From Streptomyces sp. GESEQ-35 (lineage in GTDB: Bacteria; Actinomycetota; Actinomycetes; Streptomycetales; Streptomycetaceae): 64,000 bases of DNA. The position numbers were made by a program, and so were the translations under genes. The stretch lies in the NCBI RefSeq assembly GCF_017948485.1, contig NZ_JAFFSX010000017.1:124001-188000 (forward strand), in the 5' to 3' direction. Below are positions 30,533 to 39,569 of the stretch, one piece after another (position 1 is the first letter of the stretch; every line of letters begins with the position of its first letter). The notes beneath the pieces are model-generated. The model saw nothing but the letters and a program-made list of their open reading frames with translations. It was not told where the DNA came from and did not search any database.

Positions 30533-31567
30533 TCACCAGCGCAGCAGCGTCAGACCCGTGGTCATGCCGCCGCCGAAGCCCGCGAGGAGGACCAGGTCGC
30601 CCGTTTCGAGGCGGTCGCGGGCCGCGGCGAGGGTGATGGGGACGGAGGCGGCGCCGGTGTTGCCGTAGCGGTCCAGGGTGCGGTGGACGGTGGCGTGCGG
30701 CAGGTTCAGCTCCGGCAGCAGGGCGTCGATCATACGGCCGTTGGCCTGGTGGGGGACGAAGTGGCGGATCTCCGTGGAGGCGACGCCGGCGTCGGTCAGG
30801 AACCGCTGCACCGCGCCCGGCAGTTGGTCCCGGACGAAGGTCTTCACCCCGTGGCCGTCCATGGTGAAGTAGTGCAGCCCGTCCAGGAGGGTCTCCTTGG
30901 AGGCGGGCATACGGCTGCCGCCCGCCGGGACCTTGATCAGGTCCTGGTGCTCGCCGTGACTGGCCAGCCGGGTGGCGAGCACGCCCCGGTCCCCGGTGAC
31001 CGGGCCGACGACGACCGCTCCGGCGCCGTCGCCGAACAGGGAGACGGTGCGCCGGTCGGTCGGGTCGATGATCCGGGAGTAGATGTCCACGCCCACCACC
31101 AGGGCGTGTCCGCCCCGCGGCACCATGCGGCGGGCGGCCTCCAGCGCGTAGACGAAGCCGCTGCACACCGCGTTGAGGTCGAAGGCCGCCGCGTGCCGCG
31201 CCCCGATCCGGTCCTGAAGCAGACAGGCCGTCGGCGGCTGCGGGAAGTCCGGGGTGGAGGTGGCCACGACTATCAGGGAGAGCTGGTCGGCGGCCAGGCC
31301 GGCGTCGCGCAGCGCGGCGCGGGCGGCCCGTTCCGCGAGGTCGGAGGCGGCCTGGTCCGGGTGCGCGTACCGCCGGGCGAGGATCCCGGTCCTGGACTCG
31401 ATCCACTCCGGGGTCACCCCGGCCGCGGCGGCGGCCTCCGTGTTGTCGACCACCCGGTCCGGCACGTATGCGCCGCAGCCCAGGATTCCGTCCGCGACGG
31501 CCGTGGGGCCGCCGTCGGCCCAGGAGGCGAGGGCGCATCCGCACCGGCAGTCGTCTCGGTGAGTCAT
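30533..31567 (-). CDS. Ketoacyl-ACP synthase III-like priming enzyme of the aromatic polyketide
   Basis: This 344-residue KAS III family protein has Cys135 in LNAVCSGF, HQANGRMID with the histidine, and YGNTGAASVP with the asparagine, so the catalytic triad is complete. Such enzymes condense an acyl-CoA with malonyl-ACP and supply a non-acetate starter to type II PKSs. The start follows AGGAGAGAAGAG. The first 17 residues are rich in Cys and charged residues (HRDDCRCGC), which is unusual. It is transcribed towards the ABC-F gene and divergently from a small methyltransferase. The acyl group used is unknown; an AMP ligase and an extra ACP elsewhere in the cluster are candidate suppliers. Confidence 0.92.
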   Translation of the reverse strand: MTHRDDCRCGCALASWADGGPTAVADGILGCGAYVPDRVVDNTEAAAAAGVTPEWIESRTGILARRYAHPDQAASDLAERAARAALRDAGLAADQLSLIVVATSTPDFPQPPTACLLQDRIGARHAAAFDLNAVCSGFVYALEAARRMVPRGGHALVVGVDIYSRIIDPTDRRTVSLFGDGAGAVVVGPVTGDRGVLATRLASHGEHQDLIKVPAGGSRMPASKETLLDGLHYFTMDGHGVKTFVRDQLPGAVQRFLTDAGVASTEIRHFVPHQANGRMIDALLPELNLPHATVHRTLDRYGNTGAASVPITLAAARDRLETGDLVLLAGFGGGMTTGLTLLRW

Positions 31568-31802
31568 CTCTTCTCTCCTCGATCGGACGGAGGACGTGCA
31601 GCGGGCAGGCCCGCCGATTTCCCGATCGGCACAATAAGAATTGAGCCACCGGCCCTCGCCCGAATTCAACTCCCGACGGCCCCTGGATCCCCCCTGCCCG
31701 GCTTCTCGGTGCCCCCAGAATTTCTTTTAGGGGTTGGTGGCCGAAGGGCCCCTCCATAGCGTGGAAAACCGGTTATGACTCGGGGGTGGGAAAGGGGACA
31801 AG
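31568..31802. promoter_or_regulatory. Divergent intergenic region with inverted repeat
   Basis: This 235-bp region separates the KAS III and methyltransferase genes. It contains a perfect 6-bp inverted repeat GCCGAT-N6-ATCGGC at 31613-31630, about 50 bp upstream of the KAS III start, a possible operator. Near the methyltransferase there is a T-rich patch (AGAATTTCTTTTAGG) and a GGGAAAGGGG stretch that could serve as its ribosome binding site. Confidence 0.4.
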
Positions 31803-32345
31803 GTGATCGGGCAGTCCGTCGGAGAATGCCGTGAGGACAGCGGAGTTCAGCGTATTCGGGACCGGGTCGAGCAGTCGCTGGTCGACTGGGTCGGCGCACA
31901 GGGAATTCGGCCGCAGGCCGTTCTCGACGTCGGCGGTGGCACCGGGACGCTGCTGCGGCGCGTCGGTCTCCGCTTCCCGGACGCCGGGCTGACCGGCGTG
32001 GACGTCTCCCCGCACGGGCCCGCCGAGCGGCTGCCGTTCGAGGACGAGACGTTCGACCTGGTCGTCTCGACGGTCTGCTGCCACCACCGGCGCAGCCCCG
32101 ACAAGGGCCTCGCCGAGATCGGGCGGGTGCTCAGGCCGGGGGGCCGCTTCTGTATCGCCGAGCACTATGCGGCCGGCTGGCTGCGTCCGTTCTTCGCGGT
32201 GCCCGGCAACAGCGACCGGGGGCACACCCGCGAGGAGTTGACCCGCAGGTACGGCGCGGCCGGTCTGAAGGTGGACCGCTGGCAGCTGCTCGACCGGCTG
32301 GCGGGCCTGCCGTTCAGCCATGGGATCGGCGCCGTCAAGCCCTGA
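31803..32345 (+). CDS. Small SAM-dependent methyltransferase (class I, ubiE-like)
   Basis: This 180-residue protein has the SAM-binding motif VLDVGGGTGTLL at about residue 40, then TGVDVSPHGP, and post-motif LRPGGRFCIAEH. It would methylate an O, C or N atom of a small substrate. It is short for a natural-product O-methyltransferase (usually 220-350 residues) and lacks a dimerisation domain. The GTG start follows GGGGACAAG. It is the only obvious methyltransferase in the window, although four SAM-regeneration genes are present. The 3' end faces the TPR protein gene with a 73-bp gap. Confidence 0.82.
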   Translation: MIGQSVGECREDSGVQRIRDRVEQSLVDWVGAQGIRPQAVLDVGGGTGTLLRRVGLRFPDAGLTGVDVSPHGPAERLPFEDETFDLVVSTVCCHHRRSPDKGLAEIGRVLRPGGRFCIAEHYAAGWLRPFFAVPGNSDRGHTREELTRRYGAAGLKVDRWQLLDRLAGLPFSHGIGAVKP

Positions 32346-32418
32346 TCCTCTCGCCGAGGGCCGGCCGACCAGGCGCAAGCGCGTGGGGGTGAGGCGGTGA
32401 GGGTGCTTGCCCCTCGGG

Positions 32419-33303
32419 TCAGGCGACGGTTGTCGGGAGGAGCCGTTCGCACAGGGGGACCGCGCCGCAGTCTGCCGCCAGGCCCCACGCCCGGTGCAGT
32501 ACCGCCTCGGAGGTGGAGTCGTCGCCCAGGGCCCGGAGTGCGTCCGCCATGTCGGCCAGGGCCCGGGCGTGTTCGGGGCGGTCCCCGGCGGCGCGTAGTT
32601 CCGCGGCGGCCAGGGCGAGTGTGGCGGGCCGTCCGGCGGGGGCCTCGACGGCGGCGCGCAGGCGCAGGGCGATGCCGCGGGGGCGGGGGCCGAGGGTGGC
32701 CTCGGTGAGCTGTGCGTCGATCAGTTCCGCGGCCCGGTCGGGCCGGCCGAGGTGCAGCAGTGCCTGGGCCGCGTCGGTCCGCCAGGGCATCTCCGTGAAG
32801 AGACCGCCCTTCTGAAGCGCTGCCAGCTCCCCGACATGCAGGGCGTCGGCGAGGGCCTCCTGCGGGCACCGTACGGCCAGGAAGTGACGGCTGCGGGCTC
32901 TCAGGTACGGCAGGACGTCCTCGGTGAGCGGGAGCGGCCCGGGGACGGCGCGCCGCAGCCGGCGGTCCGCCTCGTCGTGATGGCCCAGCTCCGTCAGCGC
33001 CTCCACCAGGGCCGCCACGGGCCACAGCCTCAGGGGGGTGTCGCGGTCGGCGGCCTGTACGGCGGTCGCGGCCTCCCGTTCCGCCGCGGCCAGATCGCCC
33101 AGGCACAGCAGTGCCTCCGCACGCAGCGCGCCGAACGCGGCCTGCCAGCGGCGGGCCCCGGTGGCGGCGGCCCGGGTCCGCAGCCGGGCGCAGCGCTCGG
33201 CCGTCCGCTGCGGATGTCCGGTCAGCAGGAGCCTCAGCGCGGTCCGCAGCCGGGACTCGAACGGATCCGTCGGGCACGGCGGGGTGAGCACGTGACGGGG
33301 CAT
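32419..33303 (-). CDS. TPR-like helical repeat protein, possible remnant of a LuxR/LAL-type regulator
   Basis: This 294-residue, Ala/Leu/Arg-rich protein consists of helix pairs with TPR-like spacing, such as LCLGDLAAAEREAATAV, LTELGHHDEADRRLRRAV and LLHLGRPDRAAELIDAQL. This resembles the helical middle part of large LuxR (LAL) or AfsR-type regulators. No ATPase P-loop and no helix-turn-helix are visible before or after it. No clear ribosome binding site precedes the ATG. It may be a degenerate piece of a regulator or an independent protein-interaction module. Function unknown. Confidence 0.6.
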   Translation of the reverse strand: MPRHVLTPPCPTDPFESRLRTALRLLLTGHPQRTAERCARLRTRAAATGARRWQAAFGALRAEALLCLGDLAAAEREAATAVQAADRDTPLRLWPVAALVEALTELGHHDEADRRLRRAVPGPLPLTEDVLPYLRARSRHFLAVRCPQEALADALHVGELAALQKGGLFTEMPWRTDAAQALLHLGRPDRAAELIDAQLTEATLGPRPRGIALRLRAAVEAPAGRPATLALAAAELRAAGDRPEHARALADMADALRALGDDSTSEAVLHRAWGLAADCGAVPLCERLLPTTVA

Positions 33304-33564
33304 GGTCGCCAGTGAACCCGCCTGCGCGGGGCCCGGTCATGTCTCTGTGGCGCGACTCCAGCGGCTCTGTGGCCGGTCTGGATTTCCGGGGGGAGCGGCA
33401 CGCAGGGCGGGCCGGCCGAGACCGCGGCTGCCGATCCCACCGCGGGGAGAAGCACTTCGACGCCGCTGTGGCGTTCCTCGAGTGATGCTTCACCGGTTCT
33501 CCGGTGGCGCTTGGGACGGTGACCGGCAGTCGCCCCTCGTCCGTCCGTCGTCAGGAGGCCGTCC

Positions 33565-34959
33565 ATGACCGCGCAGGTGTCGGAGCAGTCGCCGGTACGA
33601 GCCGCGCCCCGGCCTCGTGTCCGCAGCCGGGCGCGCGGCGCCGCCGCGCTCGCGGTGATCGCCGGGTGCAACGCGATGATCCAGCTCGACGACCCGATCG
33701 TGAACATCGCGCTGCCCGGCATGCGCGAGGGACTCGGGCTGTCCGCCGTGGGCGCGTCGTGGGTGATCAACGCCTATCTGCTCACGTTCGGCGGCCTGCT
33801 GCTGCTCGGCGGCCGGGCCGGGGACATCCTGGGCCGCCGCAAGGTGTTCATGACGGGTGTCGCCCTGTTCACGGCGGCCGCGGCCCTGCGCGGAGCCGCG
33901 CAGTCCGGCGAGTTCCTGGTGGCCGTACGAGCGGTGCAGGGCGCCGGCGCGGCGCTCGCGGCACCCAGCGGGCTCGCCCTGCTGCTGAGCACGTTCGCGG
34001 AAGGGGCCTCCCGCAAGCGGGCGATCGCCCTGTGCACCACGGTCGGCGCCGTCAGCACCGCGAGCGGGCTGCTGCTCGCGGGGGCGCTCACCTCGCTCAG
34101 CTCCTGGCGCTGGGTCCTGTACCTCGACGTACCACTCGGCCTGGCCATCGTGCTGCTCGCGCCGTTCGTCCTCGACGAGACCGCCCGCCACCGCGGCCGC
34201 TTCGACCTGACCGGCGCGCTGCTGTCCGCGCTGGGCGCCGCCTGCCTCGTGTACGGGCTGGCGCAGGCCGCCGAGCGCCCGTTGAGCGACCCGGTGGTCG
34301 TCGGCTGTGTGCTCGGCGGGGTCGTACTGCTCGCGGTGTTCGCGGCCGTCGAGCGGCGCGCGCAGCAGCCGATCGTGGTGCCGCGGCTGTTCGCCGACCG
34401 TGACCGGCTGCTCGCCTACCTGGGCACGCTCGCGGTGCCCGGCGCGCTGATCGGCACGTACTTCTTCCTCAACCAGTACTTCCAGAACCAGCACGGCTGG
34501 TCGGCGCTCAGCACGGCCTGGGCCCTGCTGCCGCTGCCGGTCACCATGGCCGTCATGGCGGTGGCCGCGGTGCGGCTCGAACGGCGCATCGGCGCCCGCC
34601 GGTTGTGGGCCGCCGGTGCCGCCCTGCTGGTGACGGGCAATCTGTGGCTGTCGACGCTCTCGGCGGGCGACGGCTATGCGGGCACGGTGTTGCCGGCGCT
34701 GGTGCTGCTCGGCGGGGGCATGGCCTTCTGTGTGCTGCCGCCGACCGTGCTGGCCACGTCGGGACTGCGCGGCGACGAGGCGGGCGCGGCCGCCAGCATG
34801 CTCAACTCCCTTCAGTCGGTGGGCGGTTCGATCGGCCTGGCCGCTCTCGTCACCGTCTCCTCGCACAGCGGCGGAATGACGGGCGGTTTCGCCACCGGGG
34901 CGGCCTTCGCGGGCTGCGCGCTACTGGCGGCACTCTTCCTGCGACACCGCTCGGAGTGA
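33565..34959 (+). CDS. MFS drug exporter (DHA2/EmrB-QacA type)
   Basis: This 464-residue membrane protein has about 14 hydrophobic segments. The first membrane helix holds LDDPIVNIALP, the DHA2 motif D1 variant; motif A is GGRAGDILGRRK. It probably exports the aromatic product or an intermediate with proton antiport. AGGAGG lies 10 bp before the ATG. It starts 261 bp from the divergent TPR-protein gene; that gap shows no clear promoter boxes. The gene converges on ahcY with only 19 bp between stops. Confidence 0.9.
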   Translation: MTAQVSEQSPVRAAPRPRVRSRARGAAALAVIAGCNAMIQLDDPIVNIALPGMREGLGLSAVGASWVINAYLLTFGGLLLLGGRAGDILGRRKVFMTGVALFTAAAALRGAAQSGEFLVAVRAVQGAGAALAAPSGLALLLSTFAEGASRKRAIALCTTVGAVSTASGLLLAGALTSLSSWRWVLYLDVPLGLAIVLLAPFVLDETARHRGRFDLTGALLSALGAACLVYGLAQAAERPLSDPVVVGCVLGGVVLLAVFAAVERRAQQPIVVPRLFADRDRLLAYLGTLAVPGALIGTYFFLNQYFQNQHGWSALSTAWALLPLPVTMAVMAVAAVRLERRIGARRLWAAGAALLVTGNLWLSTLSAGDGYAGTVLPALVLLGGGMAFCVLPPTVLATSGLRGDEAGAAASMLNSLQSVGGSIGLAALVTVSSHSGGMTGGFATGAAFAGCALLAALFLRHRSE

Positions 34960-34978
34960 CGGCCGGGCCTGCGCGCCC

Positions 34979-36376
34979 TCAGTAGCGGTAGTGGTCCGGC
35001 TTGTACGGCCCCCCGACCTCGACGCCGATGTAGGACGCCTGCTCGGGGCGCAGCGTCGTCAGCTTCACGCCGAGTGCGTTCAGGTGGAGCCGGGCGACCT
35101 TCTCGTCCAGGTGCTTGGGCAGGGTGTGGACACCGACCGGGTACGCGTCGGGCTTGGTGAACAGCTCGATCTGGGCCAGGGTCTGGTCCGCGAAGGAGTT
35201 GGACATCACGAAGGACGGGTGGCCGGTGGCGTTGCCCAGGTTCATCAGACGGCCCTCGGAGAGGACGATGAGCACCTTGCCGTCGGGGAACGTCCAGGTG
35301 TGAACCTGCGGCTTGACCTCGTCCTTCACGATCCCCGGCACGGCCGCCAGGCCCGCCATGTCGATCTCGTTGTCGAAGTGACCGATGTTCCCGATGATCG
35401 CCTGGTGCTTCATCCTGGCCATGTCGCCGGCCATGATGATGTCCTTGTTGCCGGTCGTGGTGACGAAGATGTCGGCCGTCTCGACGACCTCGTCCAGCGT
35501 GGTGACCTGGTAGCCGTCCATCGCCGCCTGGAGCGCGCAGATCGGGTCGATCTCGGTGACGATCACGCGGGCGCCCTGTCCGCGCAGGGACTCCGCGCAG
35601 CCCTTGCCCACGTCGCCGTAGCCGAACACGACCGCGGTCTTGCCGCCGATCAGGACATCGGTGGCGCGGTTGATGCCGTCGATCAGGGAGTGCCGGCAGC
35701 CGTACTTGTTGTCGAACTTCGACTTGGTCACCGCGTCGTTCACATTGACCGCGGGGAACAGCAGTGTGCCCGCACGCTGCATCTCGTACAGCCGGTGGAC
35801 GCCGGTCGTGGTCTCCTCGGTCACCCCGCGGATCCCGTCGGCGAGGGCGGTCCAGTCGATGCCGCTCGACCTCAACAGGTCCTGCACGACGGCGAGTTCC
35901 TCGTTGCCGGCGGGCGGGAGCTCGCCGGACTTGAGGTACTCGACGCCCTGGTGGACGAGGACGGTGGCGTCACCGCCGTCGTCCAGGATCATGTTCGGGC
36001 CCGCATGGCCCGGCCAGGTCAGGGCCTGCTCGGTGCACCACCAGTACTCCTTGAGCGTCTCGCCCTTCCACGCGAAGACGGGGATGCCGGCGGCGGCGAT
36101 CGCGGCGGCCGCGTGGTCCTGGGTGGAGAAGATGTTGCAGGACACCCAGCGGACCTCGGCGCCCAGCGCGACGAGGGTCTCGATGAGAACGGCCGTCTGC
36201 ACGGTCATGTGCAGGGAGCCGGTGATCCGGGCCCCGGCCAGCGGCTGCGCCTCGGCGTACTCCGCACGGATCGCCATCAGGCCGGGCATCTCGTGCTCGG
36301 CCAGGGTGATCTCCTTGCGGCCGAACCCGGCCAGGGACAGGTCCGCGACCTTGTAGTCCGTGAACTCAAGCGACAT
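34979..36376 (-). CDS. ahcY: S-adenosylhomocysteine hydrolase
   Basis: This 465-residue NAD-dependent enzyme splits SAH to adenosine and homocysteine and so relieves product inhibition of methyltransferases. It has SLHMTVQTAVLIETL, FSTQDHAAAA, NDAVTKSKFDNKYGCRHSL and the NAD motif VVFGYGDVGKGCAESL, and ends in the conserved KPDHYRY. The ATG start overlaps the end of metF by 11 bp; the frame stays open well upstream by chance. It is the last gene of a SAM-regeneration set transcribed from about 42,150. Confidence 0.97.
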   Translation of the reverse strand: MSLEFTDYKVADLSLAGFGRKEITLAEHEMPGLMAIRAEYAEAQPLAGARITGSLHMTVQTAVLIETLVALGAEVRWVSCNIFSTQDHAAAAIAAAGIPVFAWKGETLKEYWWCTEQALTWPGHAGPNMILDDGGDATVLVHQGVEYLKSGELPPAGNEELAVVQDLLRSSGIDWTALADGIRGVTEETTTGVHRLYEMQRAGTLLFPAVNVNDAVTKSKFDNKYGCRHSLIDGINRATDVLIGGKTAVVFGYGDVGKGCAESLRGQGARVIVTEIDPICALQAAMDGYQVTTLDEVVETADIFVTTTGNKDIIMAGDMARMKHQAIIGNIGHFDNEIDMAGLAAVPGIVKDEVKPQVHTWTFPDGKVLIVLSEGRLMNLGNATGHPSFVMSNSFADQTLAQIELFTKPDAYPVGVHTLPKHLDEKVARLHLNALGVKLTTLRPEQASYIGVEVGGPYKPDHYRY

Positions 36377-37223
36377 GGAGGCTCCTGGAGGTCTGGAGGT
36401 TGCGATGGATGTCGAGCGCGGCGGTGGATCTGTTGAGCGTGATGTAGTGCAGCCCGGGCGCCCCTTCGGCGAGCAGCCGGCCGGCCATGGCGGTGGCGTG
36501 GTCGACACCGATCCGGTGCCCGGCGGCGGGATCGTCGCGAGCCATCTCCAGGCGGTGGGCGAGGTCTTCGGGGAAGGCCGCGCGGGACAGTTCGGCGAAG
36601 CGGCGGATCTGGCGTACGTCGGTGGCGGGCATGATCTCCGGGATGATCGGTGTGTCGCAGCCCGCCGCGGCCACCCGGTCACGCAGCCGCAGATAGTCCT
36701 CCACGTGGAAGAACATCTGGGTGATGGCGTAGTCGGCGCCCGCCCGGCACTTGGCGACGAAGTGCCGGATGTCGCTGTCCCAGTCCGGTGAGCGCGGGTG
36801 CCGCTCGGGGAAGGCGGCCACCGCGATGGTGAAGTCGCCCAGGGACCGCACCAGTTCGACCAGCTCGCGGGCGTGTGTGAAGCCGTCCGGGTGGGGTGTC
36901 CAGGGGCCGCCCGGGTCGCCGGGCGGATCGCCCCGCAGGGCCAGGACGTCCCGGATGCCCGCGTCCGCGTACTGGCCGACGATGTGGCGCAGTTCGGCCG
37001 CCGAGTGGCCGACGGCGGTGAGATGGGCGACGGGCCGCAGCGTGGTCTCGGCGGCGATGCGGCGGGTGACGGCGATGGTCCGGTCGCGGGAGGAGCCGCC
37101 CGCGCCGTAGGTGACGGACACGAAGTCGGGGCGCAGCGACTCCACCCGGCGGATCGTGTCCCACAGGGCACGCTCGCCCTTCTCGGTCTTCGGGGGGAAG
37201 AACTCGAAGGAGAAGGTCGTCAT
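36366..37223 (-). CDS. metF: 5,10-Methylenetetrahydrofolate reductase
   Basis: This 285-residue flavoprotein makes 5-methyltetrahydrofolate, the methyl donor for remethylating homocysteine to methionine. It starts TTFSFEFFPPKTEKGE, has VSVTYGAGGSS, LALRGDPPGDP and the FAD/folate segment ADYAITQMFFHVEDY. The length is normal for bacterial MetF. It overlaps ahcY by 11 bp and follows adenosine kinase after 55 bp. A methionine synthase gene, needed to use its product, is not in this window, so the housekeeping one must serve. Confidence 0.96.
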   Translation of the reverse strand: MTTFSFEFFPPKTEKGERALWDTIRRVESLRPDFVSVTYGAGGSSRDRTIAVTRRIAAETTLRPVAHLTAVGHSAAELRHIVGQYADAGIRDVLALRGDPPGDPGGPWTPHPDGFTHARELVELVRSLGDFTIAVAAFPERHPRSPDWDSDIRHFVAKCRAGADYAITQMFFHVEDYLRLRDRVAAAGCDTPIIPEIMPATDVRQIRRFAELSRAAFPEDLAHRLEMARDDPAAGHRIGVDHATAMAGRLLAEGAPGLHYITLNRSTAALDIHRNLQTSRSLHVA

Positions 37224-37278
37224 GCTGGACGTCCCTGCTGGACGTCGTCCCCGCAGGGCGTCCGCCCGGGTCCGCCGG

Positions 37279-38265
37279 TCACGCCAACTCCATGAGCACG
37301 GGGGCGAGTTGCCCGGCCGTCTCGGCGCCGTACGCCTGTTCCGCCGTATGCAGCAGGCGCTGCGGGTCGATGCGGTACGTCTGTGAGCCGACCGTCGCGA
37401 GCGCCTGTGCGGCGACCACGCAGCCGAGACGGGCGGCGGCTTCGAGGGCGAGTCCGCGGCCGAGGCCGGCCAGGAAGCCGGCCCGGAAGGCGTCGCCGAC
37501 GCCGGTCGGGTCGGCCACGGGGACGTCGGGGACGGCCGGTACGGTCAGCGTCGGCTCGCCCTCGCGGTCGATGCGTACACCGGCGCCGCCGAGCGTGGTG
37601 ACCCAGGCGCCGACGCGGGTGAGGATCTCGGTGGGCTCCCAGCCGGTGCGTTCGCGCAGCAGCGCGGCCTCGTACTCGTTGGTGAACAGCCAGCGCGCGC
37701 CGTCGACCAGGTCCCGCACCTCGTCCGACTCCAGCCGGGCGAGCTGCTGGGAGGGGTCGGCGGCGAAGGCCAGGCCCAGTTCACGGCACTCGGCGGTGTG
37801 GCGGAGCATCGCCGCCGGGTCGTTGGGGCAGACGAGGACCAGGTCGGGGCGGGGGGCCTGAAGAGTGTCCAGCTGCCACAGGTCGATGTCCCGGGCGTCC
37901 TGCATGGCGCCCGCGTAGAAGGCCGCGATCTGGTTGGCGTCCTGGTCGGTGATGCACAGGAAGCGGGCGGTCTGCCGCTCGCCGGAGACCAGGACCGCCC
38001 CGGTGTCGACCCCGTGCTCCTTCAGCCAGGTCTCGTACTCGGCGAAGTCGCTGCCCACGGCGCCGACGAGCAGCGGCGCGAGGCCGAGACCGCCGAGGCC
38101 GTAGGCGATGTTGGCCGCGACTCCGCCCCGGCGCACCTCAAGGGCGTCGACGAGGAAGGAGAGCGACACATGGGCGAGCTGGTCGGGGATCAGCTGATCC
38201 GCGAACCGGCCGGGGAAGACCATCAGGTGGTCGGTGGCGATGGAACCGGTGACAGCGATGCGCAC
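37279..38265 (-). CDS. Adenosine kinase (PfkB family)
   Basis: This 328-residue PfkB sugar kinase has RRGGVAANIAYGLGGLG in the N-terminal half and the catalytic DPTGVGDAFRAGFLAGLGRG near the C-terminus. Its place between metK and metF/ahcY indicates that it phosphorylates the adenosine released by SAH hydrolase and pulls that equilibrium forward. On sequence alone another nucleoside or sugar kinase activity is possible. It is 30 bp from metK and clearly in the same operon. Confidence 0.9.
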   Translation of the reverse strand: MRIAVTGSIATDHLMVFPGRFADQLIPDQLAHVSLSFLVDALEVRRGGVAANIAYGLGGLGLAPLLVGAVGSDFAEYETWLKEHGVDTGAVLVSGERQTARFLCITDQDANQIAAFYAGAMQDARDIDLWQLDTLQAPRPDLVLVCPNDPAAMLRHTAECRELGLAFAADPSQQLARLESDEVRDLVDGARWLFTNEYEAALLRERTGWEPTEILTRVGAWVTTLGGAGVRIDREGEPTLTVPAVPDVPVADPTGVGDAFRAGFLAGLGRGLALEAAARLGCVVAAQALATVGSQTYRIDPQRLLHTAEQAYGAETAGQLAPVLMELA

Positions 38266-38295
38266 GTCGGGTTCTCCTCGAAAGGCGCGGGCCGT

Positions 38296-39504
<1,209 letters not shown>

Positions 39505-39569
39505 GTCTCTCCGTAACTTGTCGGGCGGCCCGCGGCGGGCCGTCGATCACGCCGCCGTCGTCCGGCCGG

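Noticed and set aside
34979..37171. Apparent 730-residue fusion protein ending in SAH hydrolase
   Set aside because: The N-terminal 265 residues are an out-of-frame reading of metF. The true SAH hydrolase starts at the ATG at 36376, with its standard N-terminus.
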